A DNA stretch of 64,000 nucleotides from Rosenbergiella gaditana (GCF_018494065.1 NZ_JABBFR010000006.1:96303-160302), one strand, 5' to 3'. Positions 50,757 through 60,377 are shown, counted from the first letter of the stretch. Notes: a model not told the origin generated them from the sequence alone. Program-made: numbers and translations.

Positions 50757-51968
50757 TTAAGGTTGTTGCTGATCTATGATGACAGACAGCGACTGCTTAC
50801 CGGTGAAGCGAGCCACTGAATTCAAGCCAAACCAGTCATCTTTTTGCGGTTTAGCACTACCATCCCGAGAAATACGTGCACGTACTTGTAACTGATGTTG
50901 AGCCGAAAGCAGGCGCTCAGGCACCATTGCATTACTGTCGTCCAGTACCAGACTCAACGGAAAGTGGCTTAAAGGAATCCGTTTAACCGCGACGGGGACA
51001 GGTGAGACACCATCAGTTACAGAAATATACAATACACCATTTTGCGGTAACATTCTTTTCGCAGAGCTACTCAAATCGATATTGACGGTTAATTGACTGG
51101 TTTGGAGACCAGCATTAGTTTTCGCTTGCTCAATACCTTTCTCTACGGCCTCTCTTTGCGCAGAACCCGGCGCTAAATTCGGCAACAGTTGTTGCCAATA
51201 GCGAATGGCTTCAGAATATTTCTGTTGCGCAAAGAAATCGGCCGCGAGTAGGGTCAATAACCGCGTATCCTGAGGTTGATGTACCAGCATATCTTGTAAC
51301 AGAAGTTGCGCTTGACGATTATCTTGCGGATCAGGCGAGCGAACCAAAACCTCTGCATAATCACTTTTTAACCCTGCATCGTTCGGGGCTAGACGCAGTG
51401 CTCTTTCGAATGCCTGGCTCGCCAATTGACTATTATTTAAAACCATCCCCAAACGGCCTAACATTGCCCAATCTTGCACATTATCAGGGTCATTCTGCAG
51501 TGAGGCACGTAATCCCAAAGAGAATTGCTGCAACTCACCCATGGTCAGATGCTCAGCCTGAGAATTCATCAACCGTTCACGTAGCTGCGGATAATCCTGC
51601 TCAACTTGACTCAATTCCATTTGTTGCATTATACCGCCGGTTTTGAGATACATTGCCAGTGATACCCCTATCACCACGACAATGATCGGTACCATCACCC
51701 ATGATTTTCCCAATGTAACGGTACGAGACGCTTGCTCAGGCAGATCGGCCAGCAGCGAGTGCTGTAATTCTGTCACCAACTCGGCTTTTTCGGTGACAAT
51801 ACCTTGGGCATCATCCTCTTCAATCTCTTGTAAGCGCTGTTGGTAAAAGAGCGTATTCAGTTCATCGCGTAGTTGTGCATAATCTCGGGGTTTATGGCCG
51901 AGGGCTAACGCTATCCAAACACAGGCTACACCGAGTAAACCGAGCAGCACTAACCATAAATTTCCCAT
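50757..51968 (-). CDS. ccmI: Cytochrome c biogenesis protein CcmI
   Basis: Apocytochrome c chaperone of the Ccm (system I) heme ligase complex, 403 residues. Two N-terminal membrane helices (LWLVLLGLLGVACVWIALAL and VMVPIIVVVIGVSLAMYL) flank a cytoplasmic coil; a periplasmic TPR domain (WAMLGRLGMVLNNSQLASQA and following repeats) comes next, then a C-terminal beta domain. In E. coli this function is fused to CcmH; here CcmH and CcmI are separate genes that overlap by one base. Confidence 0.93.
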   Translation of the reverse strand: MGNLWLVLLGLLGVACVWIALALGHKPRDYAQLRDELNTLFYQQRLQEIEEDDAQGIVTEKAELVTELQHSLLADLPEQASRTVTLGKSWVMVPIIVVVIGVSLAMYLKTGGIMQQMELSQVEQDYPQLRERLMNSQAEHLTMGELQQFSLGLRASLQNDPDNVQDWAMLGRLGMVLNNSQLASQAFERALRLAPNDAGLKSDYAEVLVRSPDPQDNRQAQLLLQDMLVHQPQDTRLLTLLAADFFAQQKYSEAIRYWQQLLPNLAPGSAQREAVEKGIEQAKTNAGLQTSQLTVNIDLSSSAKRMLPQNGVLYISVTDGVSPVPVAVKRIPLSHFPLSLVLDDSNAMVPERLLSAQHQLQVRARISRDGSAKPQKDDWFGLNSVARFTGKQSLSVIIDQQQP

Positions 51969-52426
51969 TACTGTTGCTCCTTATCGGCAATCACTTTGGC
52001 TAAACGTTGTTGCTCTTCGGCCGATAACTTGGCAGCCTGGGGGTGACGTTTCGCACGTAAATAGATGACGAATCCACCGCCAATCACGAACAGTAATGGC
52101 CCCAACCATAGGATAAGGGTTGAAGGGGTAACGGGGGGTTCGTAGGTAACGAAGTTACCGTAACGTGCCACCATATAATCAATAATTTGTTGACGCGACT
52201 GCCCCTGCTCCATCAATTGGTAGACTTTTCCTCTCATGTCGGCGGCAATCATGGCCGAAGAATCAGCGATGCTATTATTTTGACATTTCGGGCAGCGCAA
52301 CGACTCGGTAAGTTCTCGGTATTGCTCTTCTTGATCAACCGACGAAAAGTGATAGGTATCAATCGCAGCCCAGACCGAGGTCGTTAGCAACATGCCACAG
52401 ATCAACATAAGACATTTTCTGAACAT
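51968..52426 (-). CDS. ccmH: Cytochrome c maturation thioreductase CcmH
   Basis: Reduces the CXXCH cysteines of apocytochrome c. It has 152 residues. The signal peptide ends near SVWA (residue 20); LRCPKCQNNSIADS holds the redox pair Cys45/Cys48. One C-terminal helix (LILWLGPLLFVIGGGFVIYL) anchors it. It is the short form lacking the TPR part, which ccmI supplies. Confidence 0.95.
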   Translation of the reverse strand: MFRKCLMLICGMLLTTSVWAAIDTYHFSSVDQEEQYRELTESLRCPKCQNNSIADSSAMIAADMRGKVYQLMEQGQSRQQIIDYMVARYGNFVTYEPPVTPSTLILWLGPLLFVIGGGFVIYLRAKRHPQAAKLSAEEQQRLAKVIADKEQQ

Positions 52427-52983
52427 TAGTGCTGCCCCTGCTGTGAATACTTATCCCACAACGGCTTCACTTCTTGCTGCCAGACTCGTTGATTGATATC
52501 CCCAGCATGGCGATAACGTATAATCCCCTGCCCATCAATAAGGAAGGTTTCCGGCGCACCGTATACGCCAAGATCCAGTCCCAACATACCATCACCATCG
52601 TATAAGCTTAATGAGTAAGGATTGCCGAGGGTATTCAGCCAATTGATGGCTTTAGTACGATCATCTTTATAATTGAGCCCCACCACCCTGACACCCTGTT
52701 CAGCAAGGTGGTTTACATATTGGTGTTCAGCACGACAAGTCGGACACCAGGTTGCCCAGACATTAAGCAAGAGTGGTTTACCGTCGATCAACACACTTTG
52801 ATCAAACCGTTTCCCAGGCTCAAACAGCGATTCCAGTCGAAAGGTTGGGACAGGCTTTCCAATCAAGGCGGATTCCAAACGAGTGGGATCATCACCCTGC
52901 GCGTTACGCGTTAATTGCCAAAGTAATGCGGCAGCAAGTAACAGGAAAAGGACTAATGGAATAAAAAGAATTTTTTTATTCAT
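52426..52983 (-). CDS. ccmG: Thiol:disulfide interchange protein DsbE/CcmG
   Basis: Periplasmic membrane-anchored thioredoxin that keeps apocytochrome or CcmH reduced. It has 185 residues. An N-terminal anchor helix (FIPLVLFLLLAAALLWQL) is followed by a thioredoxin fold with WATWCPTC (Cys80, Cys83) and the acidic GVYGAPETFLIDGQG segment. It overlaps ccmF by four bases and ccmH by one. Confidence 0.96.
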   Translation of the reverse strand: MNKKILFIPLVLFLLLAAALLWQLTRNAQGDDPTRLESALIGKPVPTFRLESLFEPGKRFDQSVLIDGKPLLLNVWATWCPTCRAEHQYVNHLAEQGVRVVGLNYKDDRTKAINWLNTLGNPYSLSLYDGDGMLGLDLGVYGAPETFLIDGQGIIRYRHAGDINQRVWQQEVKPLWDKYSQQGQH

Positions 52984-54941
52984 GCTTTATCTCCTTTTTT
53001 CTGGGCTTTTTTCGCAGAGCGATAGCGAGGGTCTGCAATACAGAAAATTCCACCTATTGCCATGAAAACACCGCCGAACCAGATCCATCTTACGAAAGGT
53101 TTATAATAAATGCGTACTGCCCAGGAGCCATCATCTAGCTCTTCGCCCAATGCAGAGTAGAGATCACGCGTGACCCCACCACTGATAGCGGCTTCTGTCA
53201 TCATCGTTCGTGCTGCGGTGTAGAAACGTTTTTCAGCGTACAACACCGCTTCGTTTTTACCCTGACGCGTCACATCAATCACACCCGACCCACCGCTATA
53301 GTTTGCTCCTTGCAGAGGTTTTACGCCTCGGAAGGTAAATTGGTAATCATGAATCGAAACACTCTCCCCGGCTTTCATCCTTACGTCACGTTCGACACTG
53401 TATTGCGTACTAAACGCAATACCAATTACCGTAACCGCGACGCCAAGATGCCCTAGGACCATTCCCCAGTGGCTGCGGGATAACTTAGTCAGCCCTTGCC
53501 AGAAACGATGACGGTGAGTCGCTCGCTCATGTAATTCCATAATGGTAAGAATGATGACCCACAGCGACATTAATAGCCCAACAACGGTCATACCTTGGAT
53601 ACGATCCTGCAACCACCACGGAATAACCATTGCCGCAATAAAAGTCGCTACCATTGCCATAACTAATCGCTTGACTAACTTTTGCGGTTCATCCCGCCGC
53701 CAGCGTACTAACGGACCAATACCTAAAAATAGGGCAAAAGGGGCCATCAGCCAACTGAACATAGTATTAAAGAATGGCTCGCCGATAGATATACTGCCCA
53801 GCCCTAATTGCTTATGTACCAGCGGTAATAGTGTACCGAGCAACACAACCAACATCGCAGCAATCAGCAACACGTTGTTCCCTAGCAAGAACGATTCGCG
53901 TGACCAAAGTTGATTATCAACACGACTACGCACTTTCCCGCCTTTCAGCGCATATAGCAGGAGTGAGCTACCAATGACGATCACTAAGAAAATAAGAATA
54001 AACATGCCGCGTGTGGGATCAGAAGCGAAAGAGTGAACAGAAACCAACACACCGGAACGGACTAAGAATGTCCCTAATAGACTGAGTGAGAAAGCGGTAA
54101 TCGCTAATAATACCGTCCAAGATTTAAAGGTTCCGCGCTTTTCTGTCACCGCCAATGAGTGAATCAACGCGGTGCCGGCAAGCCAAGGCATCAGCGAGGC
54201 ATTTTCCACCGGGTCCCAGAACCACCAACCGCCCCAACCCAGTTCGTAGTAAGCCCATGCCGACCCTAATACAATGCCGATGGTTAAGAAAACCCACGCG
54301 GCCGTCGTCCAAGGGCGCGACCATCTTGCCCACGCCGTATCGAGACGCCCAGTCATTAATGACGCGATAGCGAATGCAAAGGCAACCGAGAACCCGACAT
54401 AGCCCATATAAAGTAATGGGGGATGAAAAATTAGCCCAATATCTTGCAGCATCGGATTTAAATCGCTGCCGTCCACTGGGAAGTTAGGTAGCGTTCGAAT
54501 AAATGGATTAGAGGTTAGGGTTAGGAAAAGCAGGAAACCAAGATTAATCATGCCCATCACAGAGAGTACACGGGCAACAGAGTCCAGCGGCATTTTCCGA
54601 CTTAAACAGGCCACTGCAAACGTCCAACCACTTAACATCAATAACCACAACAGTAATGAACCCTCGTGGGCCCCCCACGTTGCGGCAACCCGATACCAGA
54701 CAGGTAAGAGCGTATTCGAGTTCTCGACCACATAGGCAACGGTGAAATCATTCTCAACAAAGGCATTTACCAAAATCAAGAACGCTGCCACGATACACAG
54801 GAAAAGAGCGTAACTTAGGGGACGCGCTAATGACATTAAGCGTAAGTTTAGGGTTCTTGCCCCCCACAATGGCCAAATACTCAGAACGAACGCTAGCCCC
54901 GTGGCTAGGCATAAAAGAAAACTACCAATTTCCGGCATCAT
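52980..54941 (-). CDS. ccmF: Heme lyase CcmF
   Basis: Core of the heme ligation complex: takes heme from holo-CcmE and joins it to apocytochrome c. It has 653 residues (E. coli 647), with about 15 helices. The tryptophan-rich WWD motif is GWGGWWFWDPVENASLMPWL near residue 230; conserved periplasmic histidines are present (WGAHEGSLLLW, HPPLLYMGYVG). It overlaps ccmE by one base. Confidence 0.97.
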   Translation of the reverse strand: MMPEIGSFLLCLATGLAFVLSIWPLWGARTLNLRLMSLARPLSYALFLCIVAAFLILVNAFVENDFTVAYVVENSNTLLPVWYRVAATWGAHEGSLLLWLLMLSGWTFAVACLSRKMPLDSVARVLSVMGMINLGFLLFLTLTSNPFIRTLPNFPVDGSDLNPMLQDIGLIFHPPLLYMGYVGFSVAFAFAIASLMTGRLDTAWARWSRPWTTAAWVFLTIGIVLGSAWAYYELGWGGWWFWDPVENASLMPWLAGTALIHSLAVTEKRGTFKSWTVLLAITAFSLSLLGTFLVRSGVLVSVHSFASDPTRGMFILIFLVIVIGSSLLLYALKGGKVRSRVDNQLWSRESFLLGNNVLLIAAMLVVLLGTLLPLVHKQLGLGSISIGEPFFNTMFSWLMAPFALFLGIGPLVRWRRDEPQKLVKRLVMAMVATFIAAMVIPWWLQDRIQGMTVVGLLMSLWVIILTIMELHERATHRHRFWQGLTKLSRSHWGMVLGHLGVAVTVIGIAFSTQYSVERDVRMKAGESVSIHDYQFTFRGVKPLQGANYSGGSGVIDVTRQGKNEAVLYAEKRFYTAARTMMTEAAISGGVTRDLYSALGEELDDGSWAVRIYYKPFVRWIWFGGVFMAIGGIFCIADPRYRSAKKAQKKGDKA

Positions 54942-55417
54942 CAGTTTTTCTCCGCCCCCGCTACGCCTGCTTGTTGGTGATTTTTCTTCATTGCATCCTC
55001 AATTTCCGGTGGCGTATATTTCTCATCATGTTTCGCTAAGACTTGTTGGGCGTTGATAAGATGGTTAGGTGCTAAGACGCCTTGCGCAACGACCCCCTGC
55101 CCTTCCCGGAATAGATCCGGTAAAATTCCCACATAACTGACAGAAACGACCCCGTTTGCGTCATACAATTTAAAGCTTACCGCTAAGGTGTTGGGGTCGC
55201 GCTTCACGCTGCCTGGCATGACCATTCCACCAACTCGCAGACGTTGCCCCGGCTCAGGGATTTGATGATCTTCGCCTTTGCCATTGATAATTTCGCTTGG
55301 GGTATAGAACAGGTCGATATTTGAGCGTAAAGCATACATAACCAGCGCCGTGGCAATGCCCAGCCCCGTTACGATGACTAATACAGTGATTAACCGCTTA
55401 CGACGACGAAGATTCAT
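54941..55417 (-). CDS. ccmE: Heme chaperone CcmE
   Basis: Periplasmic heme carrier that binds heme covalently through a histidine. It has 158 residues (E. coli 159). An N-terminal anchor helix ([20 protein letters not shown]) is followed by an OB fold. The heme-binding motif is [11 protein letters not shown] with His130. Overlaps ccmD by four bases. Confidence 0.97.
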   Translation of the reverse strand: MNLRRRKRLITVLVIVTGLGIATALVMYALRSNIDLFYTPSEIINGKGEDHQIPEPGQRLRVGGMVMPGSVKRDPNTLAVSFKLYDANGVVSVSYVGILPDLFREGQGVVAQGVLAPNHLINAQQVLAKHDEKYTPPEIEDAMKKNHQQAGVAGAEKN

Positions 55418-55638
55418 GGTTTCTCTCCCGTACTCTGTTTACGCCTTTTAGCCGTCATAATACGCTTTTCACGATCTTGCTTCGTCGCGATCATCACTAA
55501 CAATTGACGACGTTGATAGGCACTATGTCCTACCAAAATAAGCATCACTAATAACGCGACAAAAACGGATAGCCACACATAAAAACCGTATCCGCCCATC
55601 GCCAAGAATTGTGCCCACGAATGAAAAGCCGGGGTCAT
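55414..55638 (-). CDS. ccmD: Heme exporter accessory protein CcmD
   Basis: Small membrane protein that helps release holo-CcmE from CcmABC. It has 74 residues from the ATG at 55638 (GGAG site); E. coli has 69. It has one helix ([19 protein letters not shown]) after the conserved [18 protein letters not shown], and a basic tail. The start overlaps the ccmC stop by four bases. Confidence 0.93.
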   Translation of the reverse strand: MTPAFHSWAQFLAMGGYGFYVWLSVFVALLVMLILVGHSAYQRRQLLVMIATKQDREKRIMTAKRRKQSTGEKP

Positions 55639-56375
55639 TGTTTTTTCTCCAAATGTGCGATCTCTCTCGCCCATGGTCGATGTTGCTCGGTTAATAGCAA
55701 CAGATTGCGTAATCGACTCAGCGTTAGAGTAATAAAGAAGAGCAAATATCCCAAAATTGACCAGCGTAAGGGTGTGCGCATTTCAGGGGCAATCGCTTGT
55801 TGCAGCAGGCCAGAGGAGCCTTGATGTAACGTATTCCACCACTGCACGGAGTAATGGATAATCGGTAAATTCACCACCCCAACTAAAATTAAGATACTGG
55901 CAGCACGCCCAGCAGCCCGACGATCATCAAACGCATGATAAAGGGCGATGATCCCCATGTAGAGAAAGAGCAGAATAAGTTCTGAGGTTAAGCGAGCGTC
56001 CCAAATCCACCACGTCCCCCACATGGGTTTCCCCCAAGCGGAACCGGTGACTAAGGCAATAAAGGTGAATGCAGCACCAATCGGCGCCATCGCTCTAGCC
56101 ACTAAATCTGACATTTTCATCTGCCAAACTAATCCAGTCAGTGCGCTAACTGCCATTGCCGCATAAATCCCCATCGACCACATTGCCGCAGGAACATGCA
56201 AGTACATGATGCGATAGCTCTCACCCTGTTGGTAGTCCGGTGGCGCGAAGATAAAGCCCCACCCCCACCCTAAGGCAAGACAACTGATTGCTCCTCCGCC
56301 AAACCAAGGCAGCCACTGGCTACAAAGCCGATACAAGCGATCGGGTTTCGCCAAGAGATGTAACCACTTCCACAT
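55635..56375 (-). CDS. ccmC: Heme exporter protein CcmC
   Basis: Loads heme onto CcmE. It has 246 residues from the ATG at 56375; a GTG four codons upstream is possible. Six helices. The WWD motif is GKPMWGTWWIWDARLTSELI near residue 120, flanked by the conserved His of MYLHVPAAMWSMG and of IIHYSVQWWNTLHQGS. Confidence 0.97.
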   Translation of the reverse strand: MWKWLHLLAKPDRLYRLCSQWLPWFGGGAISCLALGWGWGFIFAPPDYQQGESYRIMYLHVPAAMWSMGIYAAMAVSALTGLVWQMKMSDLVARAMAPIGAAFTFIALVTGSAWGKPMWGTWWIWDARLTSELILLFLYMGIIALYHAFDDRRAAGRAASILILVGVVNLPIIHYSVQWWNTLHQGSSGLLQQAIAPEMRTPLRWSILGYLLFFITLTLSRLRNLLLLTEQHRPWAREIAHLEKKQ

Positions 56376-56407
56376 AACAATGCTCACTTTATAATTATGT
56401 TGTTTTT

Positions 56408-57064
56408 TTACTGCAAACTTACCCGTAGTGCGGCAGCGATAGCAAATGGCGCTAACACTACACTCACCACTAACATGGCAGCCAAAATCGCAAGGTAACC
56501 GGAAATCGCCAGTCCTTGACTCGCCGCATCCACCGCACTGCTCGCAAAAATAAGAATAGGGATCGCTAAGGGCAGTACTAGAAGACTGAGTAATACACCT
56601 CCTCGCCGCAGACCAACGGTTAAGGCTACGCCGATAGCGCCAAGGAAGCTAAATATGAGCGTTCCCAGTAATAGAGTTAATACCAATCCCCACCAACCGG
56701 TAAAATTTAGCGATAAAAATAGGGACGCTAAGGGTGAAAGAATGATCAGTGGTAAACCACTGGTCAACCAATGCGCTAACACTTTGATTAACGCTACCAT
56801 TGGTAAGGGGGTTGGGATCAGTAATAGCTGTTCCAAAGAACCGTCAAGAAAATCATCGCGGAACATTCTTTCCAGTCCTAGTAACGAGGCCAATAGTGCC
56901 GCTACCCAAACGACCCCTGGGGCTATACGGGCTAATAAGGTACTTTCGGGACCGATTCCTAACGGGAAAAGCGTCACGATAATCAAAAAAAACCAAAGCG
57001 GGTTAATGATATCGGCACGATGGCGAAAGGCTATTTTTAATTCTCGTCGTAACAGCTGTTGCAT
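56408..57064 (-). CDS. ccmB: Heme exporter protein CcmB
   Basis: Membrane subunit of the CcmAB ATPase that frees holo-CcmE. It has 218 residues (E. coli 220), six helices. Family segments are FRDDFLDGSLEQLLLIPTPL and FSFLGAIGVALTVGLRRGGV. Its start overlaps the ccmA stop by one base (TAATG). Confidence 0.96.
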   Translation of the reverse strand: MQQLLRRELKIAFRHRADIINPLWFFLIIVTLFPLGIGPESTLLARIAPGVVWVAALLASLLGLERMFRDDFLDGSLEQLLLIPTPLPMVALIKVLAHWLTSGLPLIILSPLASLFLSLNFTGWWGLVLTLLLGTLIFSFLGAIGVALTVGLRRGGVLLSLLVLPLAIPILIFASSAVDAASQGLAISGYLAILAAMLVVSVVLAPFAIAAALRVSLQ

Positions 57065-57678
57065 TATTCAACGTCCCCACTAAGACGTAGTTTTCTAATC
57101 GGCTGCGCCGAGGCGGGGAGATCCTGATGAGTAGTCAATACAATAATGCCCTGTCGTGCGAGGTGTGCCATAAATTTCGCATTGAGTGTGCTCACGCCCC
57201 ATTTATCAATGGCGGTTAAAGGTTCATCGAGGATCCACAAGGTGGCATCGGTTAACCATAACCGGGCTAAAGCCACTCGCCGTTGCTGCCCCGCTGAAAA
57301 ATGAGCCACAGGAATCTCTTCATACCCTGTTAGCTCGACCTCTTCTAGCGCCTGATAGATTGCTTCTCGTGAAGCCTTTGGGTGGTAAAAGCGAAGATTT
57401 TCATAGGCAGTTAATACTTGCTTAATCCCTGGCAGATGGGCCAAATAAAGCATCTGTTGGGGCCAGCCCTCGCAATGATGGAGGATGGATTGGTCACCCC
57501 AAGAGATAACACCTTCATCCGGTCGACTTAAGCCAGTTAATAGACGTAATAATGTGGTCTTACCCGCACCATTCTCGCCTTCAATCTGCATGATTTCTCC
57601 AGCAGAGAGCGTAAACGTTAAGTCTTTAAATAAGACACGTTCATCGCGGTAACAGCTGACATTGAGGGCTTGCAACAT
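57064..57678 (-). CDS. ccmA: Heme exporter ATP-binding protein CcmA
   Basis: ATPase of CcmAB and first gene of the ccm operon. It has 204 residues (E. coli 207). Walker A is GENGAGKTTLLRLLTG, signature HFSAGQQRRVALARLWL, Walker B TLWILDEPLTAID. Upstream on the minus strand a TATAGT (57714-57719), 17 bases from a weak TTCGGC, may be the promoter. Confidence 0.96.
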   Translation of the reverse strand: MLQALNVSCYRDERVLFKDLTFTLSAGEIMQIEGENGAGKTTLLRLLTGLSRPDEGVISWGDQSILHHCEGWPQQMLYLAHLPGIKQVLTAYENLRFYHPKASREAIYQALEEVELTGYEEIPVAHFSAGQQRRVALARLWLTDATLWILDEPLTAIDKWGVSTLNAKFMAHLARQGIIVLTTHQDLPASAQPIRKLRLSGDVE

Positions 57679-58044
57679 GATTAAATCAGTGATTAACAGT
57701 TATAATAGGCGAAACTATACCATACGCCGCCTAGTTGCCGAATCTTGTTTCACGACAAATGTTACATAAAGGTTTAAAAAAAGCGTGTTTTTGGCGATAA
57801 AAGCAGCATTTTTAAAGATTTGTTACTCAATCTTATACAATAGAGAAATCCCGCTCCATACATTTTGCGCAAGCCAATTATTCGCACTACAATTACGGAA
57901 TCAAGCGATAACATTTTCGCCTCAACATCTGGACGAATAGATAATTTACTGCGTAAACTATTGTTTAGTTTCACTAATCGTTATCCTATTCGCTAAATAT
58001 TTGTTAGAGTGCTAAAGAATTAACATCCTTCATTATGATAACAA
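57679..58044. other. Divergent promoter region ccmA/bluF
   Basis: About 365 bases between the divergent ccmA and bluF genes with no plausible gene; a short frame across 57774-57974 has no family similarity. The bluF side is AT-rich and the bluF start has no good ribosome-binding site. A weak promoter candidate for ccmA is at 57714-57742. Confidence 0.55.
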
Positions 58045-59268
58045 ATGCTTACGACCATCATCTATAGAAGTCATATCGGTAAAAATACTTCCAAATTCGA
58101 AGTAGAAAAGTTTATTGAAAAGGCTAACCAACGCAACTCCGACGCAGGAGTAACAGGGATATTACTGTTTGATGGTGAGCATTTTTTACAATTACTTGAA
58201 GGACCGGAAGAAGAAGTCGATACTATTTATCGTGTGATCTGTGGTGATCATAGACATTTTTCTCTTACTGAACTTTTACGTGACTACTCAATCGAGCGCC
58301 ATTTCGGTAACGCGGGTATGGAGCTGTTCGACCTGCGTAATTACGACAAGTCCGCTGTACTTGACGCGGTATTGGACCGTGCCACATCGAAATTTAAACT
58401 CACCTACGATGACCGGACTCTGCAATTTATTAAGACATTCGTAGAGTGTGAAAATAAAGACAGTTATCTTGAGTTAGGTGAAAGTGAGAAATGGCAGTTT
58501 GAACTTAATGAACAGCCGGAGCTGGTCGCGGACCACAGTGAAGAATTGCCTTATACCTTCGGCTTTCAACCGGTTATCAATCCTTCTTCTCGTAAAATCT
58601 TAAGCTACGAAGCCAAGATGCGTGCTGCTGACGGCCAGTCGCCTCTAAAGTTTTTTGCAAGCCTGCAACGCGATGAAATTTATCATGTCGATCTGGTTTC
58701 GAAACAGACGGCGTTACAGATGGCGAAAAGTTTACAGTTAAATGACTACACCTTAGTTTTAAAACTTTTGCCAATGACGTTAGTCAAGAATCCAGAGGCG
58801 GTAGAATTTTTACTGAACGCCATTCAAGAAAATGATTTTGTACCACAACAGATTGTGATTTCTATCGCTGAAGACAGTGTCGTCAACGAAGATGAAACCT
58901 TCACTGCCGAAGTAATGAAACTGAAACGTGCGGGTATCCGTCTTGCCATCGATAATTTTGGTGCAGGGATGGCTGGGCTGTTATTACTTACACGGATACA
59001 GCCAGAGTTAGTCATGGTAGATAGCGATATGCTACGCGATGTGCACAAAAATGGCCCTAAACAGGCGATTAATCAATCTATCATTAAGATTTGTTCGTCA
59101 TTGGAAATCCAAGTAATTGCTTCAGGTATCACTCAGGTGGAAGAGTGGTCATGGCTACGTTTAGCGGGTGTCAAAGCCTTCCAAGGTGATTTATTTGCCG
59201 GCGCCGTCCCTCGTAGGCTTCCTGCGATTCACTGGCCCGTTGACCTTAACGCACGTATCAGCGCATAA
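58045..59268 (+). CDS. bluF: Blue-light sensor BluF (BLUF domain + degenerate EAL domain)
   Basis: Homologue of E. coli BluF (YcgF), 407 residues (E. coli 403). The N-terminal BLUF domain (residues 1-~95) binds FAD: Tyr7, Asn31 and Gln49 (FLQLLEG) match the light-sensing hydrogen-bond network. The C-terminal EAL-like domain (from ~residue 170) has YEAKM where an active enzyme has EAL, and AIDNFGAG in place of the DDFGTG loop, so c-di-GMP hydrolysis is not expected. In E. coli BluF acts by relieving the repressor BluR; no bluR-like gene is nearby here. Residue positions were counted by eye. Confidence 0.92.
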   Translation: MLTTIIYRSHIGKNTSKFEVEKFIEKANQRNSDAGVTGILLFDGEHFLQLLEGPEEEVDTIYRVICGDHRHFSLTELLRDYSIERHFGNAGMELFDLRNYDKSAVLDAVLDRATSKFKLTYDDRTLQFIKTFVECENKDSYLELGESEKWQFELNEQPELVADHSEELPYTFGFQPVINPSSRKILSYEAKMRAADGQSPLKFFASLQRDEIYHVDLVSKQTALQMAKSLQLNDYTLVLKLLPMTLVKNPEAVEFLLNAIQENDFVPQQIVISIAEDSVVNEDETFTAEVMKLKRAGIRLAIDNFGAGMAGLLLLTRIQPELVMVDSDMLRDVHKNGPKQAINQSIIKICSSLEIQVIASGITQVEEWSWLRLAGVKAFQGDLFAGAVPRRLPAIHWPVDLNARISA

Positions 59269-59273
59269 TGAAT

Positions 59274-59305
59274 CGTTATTCCCATCAATATTTAAGGGAA
59301 TAACG
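59274..59305. terminator. Hairpin downstream of bluF
   Basis: Ten-base perfect arms CGTTATTCCC / GGGAATAACG around a 12-base AT-rich loop, six bases after the bluF stop. No T-run follows, so termination is inferred from position. Confidence 0.5.
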
Positions 59306-59732
59306 CCCCCTCATTCAGCAGTAATCCCTCTATCATCTGCCGTGATAAGCGGATAGTTATCCCGAACACACACCAAGTCCCCCCTCAACACCTCTCCTTT
59401 ATGTACTAGAATCCTAAGCCGATGTACCTTGTTCTATACCGAAGATATCGCGGCAACAAGTGAGAGAATGCGGCAGAAAGGTGGCACCTTGGTCTAAGGT
59501 CCGAATGACTGTATTGGCAGTGAAGCCGGTAGAGGTAATCAAATTTGGTTTGGTATATGTAGGCGCTTGCACTCATAAACGACTATACCTACAATCAGCA
59601 CAACCGCGCTAACATTAAATTAGAATAATTAATTTAACCGTAAAATTACGGTGTTATGTTCATTTTGGAGAAAACTCTGCTCTGAGTTTCGCTATAACCT
59701 CAGCCCTACCAAAAACGCCCCTCGATGGTGTG
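59306..59732. other. Non-coding stretch between bluF and the transposon remnant
   Basis: About 430 bases with no supported gene. It should contain one end of the broken transposon that starts at 59733, but I could not identify terminal repeats. A small inverted repeat ACCGTAA-AA-TTACGGT is at 59637-59652. Two overlapping minus-strand frames around 59405-59560 are open for 40-55 codons without recognisable family; one reads GFTANTVIRTLDQGATFLPH and may be a remnant of some enzyme or regulator. Confidence 0.5.
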
Positions 59733-60377
59733 TCATAATGGCAACCCGGTAGCAAGAATCCTTTTCTTCAGTTCGTTGGTACGGGATGATTCCAGTGTAT
59801 TGCTGAACAGCGCTTTAATTTTTGCCGGACGGGCGTCAAATTGTGCTGCCAAATCCCCCGCCCGATAACCATGCCGCACCAGTGTGGGCTCTAAATCATC
59901 CATATGGCGTGACAGGACTGATCCGGCCAGTTCAGCGGAAATGATCGACTCACCGGTATCGTATCCAGCTTCCAGCGCCAGCGTCAGGTGTTGTTGGATC
60001 TGCAGTGGGATACGTAGTTGTTCGGCCAGTAAATCCATCACTTCCTCGCTGAAAATCCCAATTGCCGCCCCAGTGCCTCCACTGCAACTTTCCAGCAGCC
60101 ACTGGATGTACTCACGATGGCTCCCCGTGACGCCATCCAGAGAGAAAACATCGGTCCGGTAACTAATTTCTTCCATGGTAGGCCGGTGCAGATCATTTCG
60201 CAGCTTGGGATGCCATGCCATCACGATAGACAACCTACTACCTCCTACTTCGATCAACTCCATCAACCGTTTGAGTCCGGTCAGGGTGTGTCCGTTCAGG
60301 TCATGAGCTTCATCAACAAACAATACCACGGGACGTTTGCACTTTTTGAAAAGTGCCAGTAATTCACGCTCCCGCTT
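59733..60377 (-). pseudogene. Transposon AAA+ ATPase, N-terminus missing
   Basis: Remnant of the ExeA/TniB-type ATPase that accompanies a DDE transposase. The frame is open from 60377 and contains ELLALFKKCKRP then VVLFVDEAHDLNGHTLTGLK (Walker B) and the sensor region EEISYRTDVFSLDGVTGSHR, ending ELKKRILATGLPL. Walker A and everything before it are gone because of a deletion that joins this gene to the transposase remnant. An in-frame GTG at 60329 could give a 198-residue product, but without Walker A it cannot be a normal ATPase. Confidence 0.75.

Noticed and set aside
57774..57974. 66-codon minus-strand frame between ccmA and bluF
   Set aside because: AT-rich, low-complexity translation, no ribosome-binding site or similarity.
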